Shown in pieces: positions 17,818-23,079 of a DNA stretch of 23,079 bases (its first letter is position 1; every line of letters starts with the position of its first letter). Where the stretch lies: NCBI GenBank assembly GCA_036939975.1, contig JALLPB010000204.1, forward strand, positions 1-23,079. Reading direction: 5' to 3'. The stretch is from Cyclostephanos tholiformis (taxonomy: Eukaryota > Bacillariophyta > Thalassiosirophyceae > Thalassiosirales > Thalassiosiraceae). Both the position numbers and the translations under genes were made by a program. The notes under the pieces are model-generated. The model saw only the letters and a program-made list of their open reading frames with translations, searched no databases and was not told where the DNA came from.

Positions 17818-18720
17818 AGTAATCTAACAGTTGTTTCACCATCGTCATTGTTTTCTCCATCGGTTTTGCCTATTCTGTGGCAATGGAACTGAGGGCCAGG
17901 AGAATGGTGGGGTCGACTGCCCTCCCATAATATAGGAGTGTGCCAGATACTGCCTGGATGTATTTTGCATCCTCTTTTGAAAGGGGGGGGCTCTACTTCT
18001 TTGTCAATGTGTTGTTTCTTTGCACCGTATTTGACTTTGCTGCGTTGGTGGGGTGAGTTCTGCACTTTGGTGGGTGTTTCATGTTTGAATCTTATCATCG
18101 CCTTCTCCAGGTATCCTGGCATGTGCAGGTGTCCCTTGCCATTGTCATAGTCCCATTCGATTGTGAGTCCAATGTATTTTGTTGCTTCCCTGTCCACTGT
18201 GATTGTGTAGTCCTTTTTGAGAATGTTGATCAGATGATTTGCGTTGTCTTCACTCATAACTACCAGCATAAAGGTGGTTGGTCTTGTTTCATGCGTCCAA
18301 AGGCCTGGTATGATTTGTGATTGATGATATCCATGCTTTGCCAGTTGTTTTGCCAATAGTTCTTGTGCTATGATTCCTGCCCGTGGTAAGCCGTACATGC
18401 CTTTTATGATCTCGCAATATACATGTCCATTGTTGTCAACATTCTCACATAGATTGTATTGGTCAATTATTTCGTTGGGGATGTCGATTATTTTGAGCCG
18501 CATGTATTCAGGTTGTTTCATTGGAGTATTCAAATAAAAATCTTTGATGTCGACCATTATGCATCGTGCCCCTGGTGTCAAAATAATGCTGTTCACATGG
18601 ATCTTGAATAGGGTCATGTCCGCCATTGGGATGCCCACATCCTTAGGGTATTTGATGCAGTCTCCTCCTGTTGTGAGTCTCATTTGGTGTGTCTCTGTTT
18701 TGTTGGGCTTCATGTCGCAG
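17818..18720 (-). pseudogene. Reverse transcriptase domain, active site deleted
   Basis: The frame starting MKPNKTETHQMRLT contains RT core segments: GARCIMVDIKDFYLNTPM (first catalytic Asp region), KGMYGLPRAGIIAQELLAKQ, GLWTHETRPTTFMLVV, then NANHLINILKKDYTITVD and KYIGLTIEWDYDNGKGHLHM. Between LVV and NANHL the copia-type active-site segment with its Asp pair (normally VDDFG-like) is missing, an in-frame loss of roughly seven residues. Further on, a frameshift lies near EPPPFKRGC (about 17980). Upstream sequence toward 18960 continues the domain with in-frame stops. Confidence 0.8.
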
Positions 18721-18976
18721 CTGAAGCTGCCATAAGTTCAGTCCTTTTGCCTGTCTTGTGGGATTTTGTTATTTGTTATGAAACTTATTGTGTTTGTCCC
18801 TTTGACTCTGCCATCCTTCAGCCCTTGCACCAGTCATCCAAATTTGTTTGCTGCCAATTTTTCCCATGTTTCTTTGTGTTTGGGGTTTTGCATCAGTTGG
18901 CAGTAGTTTAGGTACTCGCCTGTGTCTGAATCATATACGAGTTGGATTCTCTCGGTTGGGTTGTGTTGGCGAGTGT

Positions 18977-19942
18977 TTATTCAGTAATTCTGGCTCTGCT
19001 GTTGCATGCTGATTGTAAGTATTCTTTCAAACGTGCTCTTTCTGGGGTATGTTCTGCTGCTTTCTTCTTTACCTTCTCCTTGGTGAGTATTGGTTTGTCT
19101 ATTGTTGCTTTCACTTTGGATTGCCTCGTTGTGCTCACCCTTGGAGTTTGCATCTCATTGATCACCCTTTGAGTTGGCGTTGTTTCGACCACCCTTGGAG
19201 TTGGCATTTCACTGGCCACCCTTGGAGCTGCTGTCTGTGATTCTTGTGGTGGTTTTGCTATTGCTTCAAAAGTGACTTGTTTGTTGCATTTTGGTTCAGT
19301 TGTTGGTTTGGCTGGAATCTTGTTTAGGAGTTCATTGATCCATTGCAGTGCATCCATTTCTTCCATGCCCTTCTTATTTCTCCATTCCTTCAGTGCTTGG
19401 GTGAGGTCTTTGAGCGCCTTTACTATCGTGTCCTCTGGTGTTAAGGTTGGTTCAGTTATGTACTTGTGTTTGAAATGTACTGTGTCTGAAATTCTCTTGC
19501 TTTGCATGTTTTTGGAATAGATAATGTGGCATCTGTAATGCTCTGGTTACGTGCATAGGTACCATCCATCTGTTGAGTTTGCCACCCATCATGTCCCTCT
19601 TCTTTTGCTGTTCTCATGTACTTGTACTGCGCATCCCATTGGTGCTAGTGGCATCTTGTTGTAATCAAAGACTCCGTTCACGTATTGGTATGCTGAGACG
19701 GTTGGGGCAACATTGGATACGTGTAACAGATTCAACATGAGTACTGTCTGTGGTAATAGTTTGTCCCATAGATTCATCGGGAAGTTGTCTGCCACACCTG
19801 CCAGTATTGCGTTAAAGTGACTCTTGAATGTTTGAATCGCTCGTTCTGCTAGGTTCCTCCGATGGTTGTCTGGTGGTACAAGTTGTAGGGTGCAATTCTT
19901 CCGTATTTCTGCTTTGAATGCTGCTGATGCCTTGTTGTCCAA
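18977..19942 (-). pseudogene. Integrase C-terminal half and integrase-RT linker
   Basis: A single frame with stops at about 19587 and 19554. It starts with LLDNKASAAF (second integrase Asp) and PPDNHRRNLAERAIQTFK (catalytic Glu), then the linker with a 'TPRV'-type motif repeated four times (AAPRV, TPRV, TQRV, TPRV at about 19130-19230). It ends with a basic stretch and is then shifted relative to the RT domain. Confidence 0.75.
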
Positions 19943-19984
19943 TAGATGTGCTTGTGGTTTGACTGTTCCGGATGCTGTGAGTCA

Positions 19985-20555
19985 CACAGTGTTAGGTAAG
20001 CTTTTATGATCGATCCCTCTGTCCTGTTCTTCATGGGTTCTGCGTCAATTTAGTTGCCATCCACCTCTACTAACACCATTATGTATTGATTTCCTCTGCC
20101 GGATGTTGCTGGAAAGCATCCGGTTTGATCAGTATGCATGGTCTCCATCACATTGTGAATCTTGATGTAGACATCATGCATTTTCTTTGTGTTCGATGGG
20201 GTACGTTGTTCTTCGTCGACATTTTGTTTTGTTGATATTACTCCCTGACGTTGCTTCTTCATGTATCCTTTTTGTGTTTCGTCCGTGTCCGGAAAGTGTT
20301 TTCTAACTGCTGTTGTTGTCAGTCCTGGCCATGTGACAAAGTTTCCTGCTTTTATTGTATCTAAAAATGTTTCTTTCACTGGGAACCCCACTGCTGCGTG
20401 AAGGTACCATATTGATTGTGGTATTGTTGGTAAGCTGTATACATTGCTCACTTCCTCTTTGTTTTCTGGCTTGTCCATTGCTGAAATTGTCCAAAGTTTT
20501 GGTGCTTTTGATTTTCTTCCTTTCAGCACTGGCGGTTCACAGGTGGTGATGGTGA
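19985..20555 (-). pseudogene. GAG-pre-integrase and integrase N-terminal part
   Basis: The frame contains WYLHAAVGFPVKETFLDTIK (pre-integrase zinc-binding-like region) and HTDQTGCFP (first catalytic Asp of the integrase core), then meets TAA at 20050-20052. It continues in frame (MKNRTEGSIIKAYL) until a frameshift near 19985. At its upstream edge it is shifted against the protease frame at about 20545. Confidence 0.75.
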
Positions 20556-21059
20556 TGGTGCCTTCTTTGTGACTTCCTCCCCTGGGTGGAATATTGTCGT
20601 GTATCCCTCTTCTGACATCTTGTTTACGCTGAGTAGGGATTGTTTCAGGCCAGGTAATACGTCCACTTCCCTCACCACATTGGTCAGTGTGTCAAATGGG
20701 AGTTTTGTTTGTTGGGACATTCTCAGTTTGGCATTGTTTGGTAGATATACTTCTTTGTTGGATGCTCCCTCTGTTGGTAAGTTTAAATTTTTGCTCATAA
20801 AGTGTGATGTCGCTCCAGAGTCGATGATGATCTTGTGCTCTTGTTGTCTTGCTATGCGCCTCGTCCATTTGTTTGATTTCTGCTTGTTTGTTATTGCTGT
20901 TGATTTGATCATGTTGATTTCCTCTTTGTCATCATCTAATTTGTCATCATCGTCATTGTCGAGTGGAGACCAAAAGTTCATGTCAACCAGGTATGTGTGT
21001 TCTGTGCTTATTTTACTCTTTATCACACCTGGCTGCCACGTCTCTGCTACTTTGGTCAC
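20523..21059 (-). pseudogene. Aspartic protease region of copia pol
   Basis: The active-site motif IIIDSGATSHFM is intact. An acidic stretch precedes it (DNDDDDKLDDDKEE) and the typical DVLPGLKQSLLSVNKMSEEGY segment follows it. The frame is the same as that of the gag zinc-knuckle block, separated from it only by TGA at 21069-21071. Confidence 0.8.
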
Positions 21060-21068
21060 CGCACACCT

Positions 21069-22294
21069 TCAGGTGCTCTTTGTAGACTTCCAGTTTGGTG
21101 GGCATGACTCCTTGTTCTTTTCGAATTCCCAGCAGTCGTCCTCAGCTTTTGTGGGGTGCTTTTTCCCACAATGATTGCAGATTGGTGCATCATTGTATTT
21201 CTTTTGCTTCTTGTCCCACTTCTTAATCTTTTCCTCATCCATCAGCTTGGTTGGATTGGTGGGATTCTTGTTGTCTTTGATTAGCAACATCATCTCCTTT
21301 ATGGTCTTGGTCATGCTCTTGATCAACGTCTCTATTTGTTTGGTGTGCACTTCTGTCAATGCTGCAATGAGTTCTTCAGTTGCTTCCGCCTGCTCGTCGA
21401 TTGTATTTGCCTTGAATTGCTTTGCGGTAAGTTTATTCTGCTTGTTTTCTTTGGAATGTTTAGTGGAGATGAATGTCTTGATGTTGGCCCACGTTTGTTG
21501 GCTGCTGGCTTTGCTTCCCATTCTCTCACCGCTGCATCAAACTCTCCTGCTGCCTTGAGGTAGAACAATGCAATGTCCCTTCGCTCATTGGGGTCTGAAG
21601 TGATTCCATTTTGGAGTAGTCCTTTAGTTGCTTTTTCCACTCTGTTGAAGTAAAGTTGAGGGTTCTTGCTTACATTCCATTCTCCGTCTCTTTCAGCCAG
21701 GAGTTCTNTTGCTTTTTCCACTCTGTTGAAGTAAAGTTGAGGGTTCTTGCTTACATTCCATTCTCCGTCTCTTTCAGCCAGGAGTTCTTTGGTGTCCACA
21801 AAATTGAGTGCTCTGCCTTGAGCAAGTAAATGATCAAGCATCTGTCTTGGTGTTTGATTCAGAAACCCCAATGTCTCATGTTCAATTTCGATGAGATATT
21901 CGTTGTCCACTGCATCTAGGATGAGATCTTTCATGCCTTGGCATAATCCTTCGAATGTTTTGAATTGGTTGATTAGTTCTTTGTGCTCTGCTTCTGCTCT
22001 TGCATGAACGGTTGCTGCAGCATTTGCTGCAAGTCCTGCTGGATACACTCCTGGGTTGGCTGCTGGGTCGGCGAATGCAATGCCTGCAGTCATGGTCAAG
22101 AATGCTGTCACTTCCATAATGACTCTGACATGTCCGAAGTTTCCACCACCCAATGCCATTGGAATACCTGTGAGGATTTCAATGAGTTCCTTTTCAAGGA
22201 TTGTGAGATCATGGCTCGTTGATTGCCCATCAATTTTGGTTACCATTTTTTTCTTGAGCTCGTCCCAAATGTCCGCTTGGATTCCCATCTTCAT
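21069..22294 (-). pseudogene. Gag (capsid and zinc knuckle), frameshifted
   Basis: It starts MKMGIQADIWDELKKK at 22294. The capsid-like helical region runs to about 21510 (FLNQTPRQMLDHLLAQG, NPQLYFNRVEKA). A one-base frameshift then moves to the frame with QQTWANIKTFISTKHSKENK and the cysteine/histidine motif CNHCGKKHPTKAEDDCWEFE, typical of diatom copia Gag. An 81-base tandem duplication with an N at its junction (21708) repeats 27 codons. Confidence 0.75.
21628..21789. repeat. 81-bp exact tandem duplication around an N
   Basis: 21628-21708 and 21709-21789 are identical, with the N at 21708 being the last base of the first copy. The duplication is in frame. An N exactly at the junction of an exact duplication suggests two contigs joined without merging their overlap. 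Confidence 0.85.
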
Positions 22295-22326
22295 TTATTG
22301 AATTTTGCTTTTGCTTTGAGATCTGA

Positions 22327-22384
22327 TAAGTAATCACTGCTATACAGTGACTAACGTTTGTTGTAATGAATAGGTGATTACTTA
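22327..22384. repeat. Hairpin next to the 5' LTR
   Basis: TAAGTAATCAC (22327-22337) pairs with GTGATTACTTA (22374-22384), and CACTG (22335-22339) with CAGTG (22345-22349). This lies in the leader between the 5' LTR and gag, where the primer-binding and packaging signals belong. No clear tRNA-complementary primer site was recognised. Confidence 0.6.
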
Positions 22385-22388
22385 TTTA

Positions 22389-22535
22389 TGGCTAACTAGT
22401 TCATTTGTTTCACTGAAAAACCTCTATGGAAAACTTTCCACATGGAGGAGAATATAAAACATTCTCCATCACTAATTTGCTAGTCTCTATTGAATGTGAC
22501 TTCCTACATGGGAGTCCATGTTGGGGAGTTTAGCA
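22389..22535 (-). repeat. 5' LTR of copia element
   Basis: 147 bp, TGGCTAACTAG...GTTTAGCA, the partner of 17107-17252 with about 14 differences including one indel. Confidence 0.85.
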
Positions 22536-22846
22536 CTGATGTTAGTCTGATGGACACACAAAATTATTTTTACTTGACCAATAGGCTGGGTGATAATGGG
22601 GTGGCAGCAGCATCTCCAGTGCACACTCGGGCCAGTTTATCAAACAATCATGTGCTCAGTAAGCGCACAAAAAAAGAGGGAAAATGGAATTACTCAACGT
22701 GCAAATTCAATGAAGTCACGACACTGTATGTCACCCGTCTATGCTCCGTTTGCCGCGTAAACACCAGGGACTATTGCTCATGTAACCCTAGACGGGATCT
22801 CTGCCAGGTTTGCTTTGGAAGACATTTGCAAGAGCATGGCGGTTAG
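22536..22846 (+). pseudogene. C-terminal remnant of a piggyBac-like transposase
   Basis: A frame that is open from inside the LTR becomes meaningful after 22536 and stops at 22844-22846. It ends in a cysteine-rich zinc-binding tail: C-x2-C-x7-C-x-C-x6-C-x2-C followed by H (LCSVCRVNTRDYCSCNP, then LCQVCFGRHLQEH). That pattern is the C-terminal cysteine-rich domain of piggyBac transposases (DDE_Tnp_1_7 family). A loosely fitting SPVHTRASLSNNHVL segment precedes it. The DDE catalytic domain is missing: its position is taken by the retrotransposon, and no 5' part is found on the other side of the element. Confidence 0.65.
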
Positions 22847-22855
22847 AATTCGGGT

Positions 22856-22871
22856 ACTATTAATTCATAGT
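22856..22871. repeat. Near-palindromic 16-mer, copy 1
   Basis: ACTATTAATTCATAGT; one base differs from copy 2 at 23044-23059. It starts 10 bases after the piggyBac-like stop. Confidence 0.5.
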
Positions 22872-23043
22872 CTCGATTTTAGGCTTCTTTTTCATGTGCA
22901 GATCTGTATCTCTATCAATACCCCATCTTTTTATCTGGATTTTTGCGCCGTAACTCTGTGGGATACATCTGGGGCATCTCTTCTCACTGGGGAAGTATGC
23001 AGAAAAGTTATGGGAAAGTTTTTAACTACCCCTTACATATGTG

Positions 23044-23059
23044 ACTATGAATTCATAGT
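23044..23059. repeat. Perfect palindromic 16-mer, copy 2
   Basis: ACTATGAATTCATAGT, a perfect palindrome 188 bp from copy 1. The interval 22872-23043 holds no recognisable gene. Confidence 0.5.
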
Positions 23060-23079
23060 TTTGGGTGGTAGAATATCCA

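Larger units (their letters stand above)
17107..22535 (-). mobile_element. Degenerate Ty1/copia LTR retrotransposon (CoDi-like)
   Basis: Direct LTRs (17107-17252 and 22389-22535) bracket, on the minus strand, gag, protease, integrase, reverse transcriptase and RNase H in that order, which is the Ty1/copia order. The zinc-knuckle region and RNase H resemble diatom copia (CoDi) families. The coding region is broken by several frameshifts and in-frame stops, and the RT active-site stretch is missing. The LTRs differ at about 14 of 147 positions by eye, so the insertion is old. No 5-bp target duplication is visible (ATTTA on the left, CTGAT on the right), suggesting later rearrangement or loss of the original flank. 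Confidence 0.9.

Noticed and set aside
20569..21174. 201-codon plus-strand frame with hydrophobic runs that looks like a membrane protein
   Set aside because: Antisense of the copia protease and zinc-knuckle region, whose minus-strand motifs are convincing.
17102..22540. 5-bp target duplication for the copia element
   Set aside because: Left flank ATTTA and right flank CTGAT do not match; ATTTA recurs only on the inner side of the right LTR.
1..23079. tRNA, rRNA or snoRNA genes
   Set aside because: No recognisable tRNA B-box plus cloverleaf or rRNA segment was seen by eye; a covariance-model scan would be decisive.

Overview
The window is nuclear DNA from a photosynthetic stramenopile, most likely a diatom. 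Two genes carry diatom-type plastid presequences with a signal-peptide site followed by phenylalanine. Five of the six host genes are split by short GT-AG introns of 84-195 bp, mostly with GTGAGT-type donors. The transposon debris is eukaryotic (Ty1/copia, PIF/Harbinger-like, piggyBac-like). The species cannot be named from the sequence. Host genes are GC-rich, full of CG dinucleotides and prone to poly-C and TCG repeats; the transposon blocks are AT-richer.

Layout: (1) 148-1620 (+), a plastid CSP41/epimerase-fold protein in three exons. (2) 2551-3273 (-), a Rab5-type GTPase in two exons. (3) 3528-6512, a decayed DNA-transposon-like block bounded by matching inverted repeats; it holds a broken (+) reading frame and a convergent (-) fragment that may be transposase-derived. 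(4) 6523-6750, a foldback MITE ending 131 bp before the next gene. (5) 6882-8520 (+), the mitochondrial succinyl-CoA ligase beta subunit in three exons. (6) 8644-9936 (-), a Nudix hydrolase. (7) 9937-10142, a compact divergent promoter region. (8) 10143-10768 (+), a small protein predicted to enter the thylakoid lumen, in two exons. (9) 11094-14844 (-), the spliceosomal GTPase EFTUD2/Snu114 in six exons. (10) 14875-17103, a PIF/Harbinger-like element with 32-bp terminal repeats and TTA target duplications. (11) 17107-22535 (-), a degenerate Ty1/copia retrotransposon whose LTR directly abuts the previous element. (12) 22536-22846 (+), the C-terminal remnant of a piggyBac-like transposase, cut off by the other LTR.

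The six host genes are unrelated housekeeping functions (plastid RNA or ribosome care, endosome traffic, TCA cycle, nucleotide or RNA-cap hydrolysis, thylakoid, splicing) and form no pathway. They are tightly packed: SUCLA2 and the Nudix gene converge with 123 bp between stops, and the Nudix and lumen-protein genes diverge from a 206-bp spacer. Mobile DNA sits immediately upstream of two of them, 131 bp before SUCLA2 and 27 bp before the EFTUD2 start codon.

The most unusual object is the Harbinger-like element. Its two convergent genes, a largely deleted transposase and an intact Myb/SANT-like companion, are each preceded by the same roughly 168-bp sequence in inverted orientation. This looks like a mirrored promoter or 5' leader. 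Two single N bases (10550 and 21708) show that the assembly has unresolved joins; the second lies exactly at an 81-bp duplication that is probably artificial.
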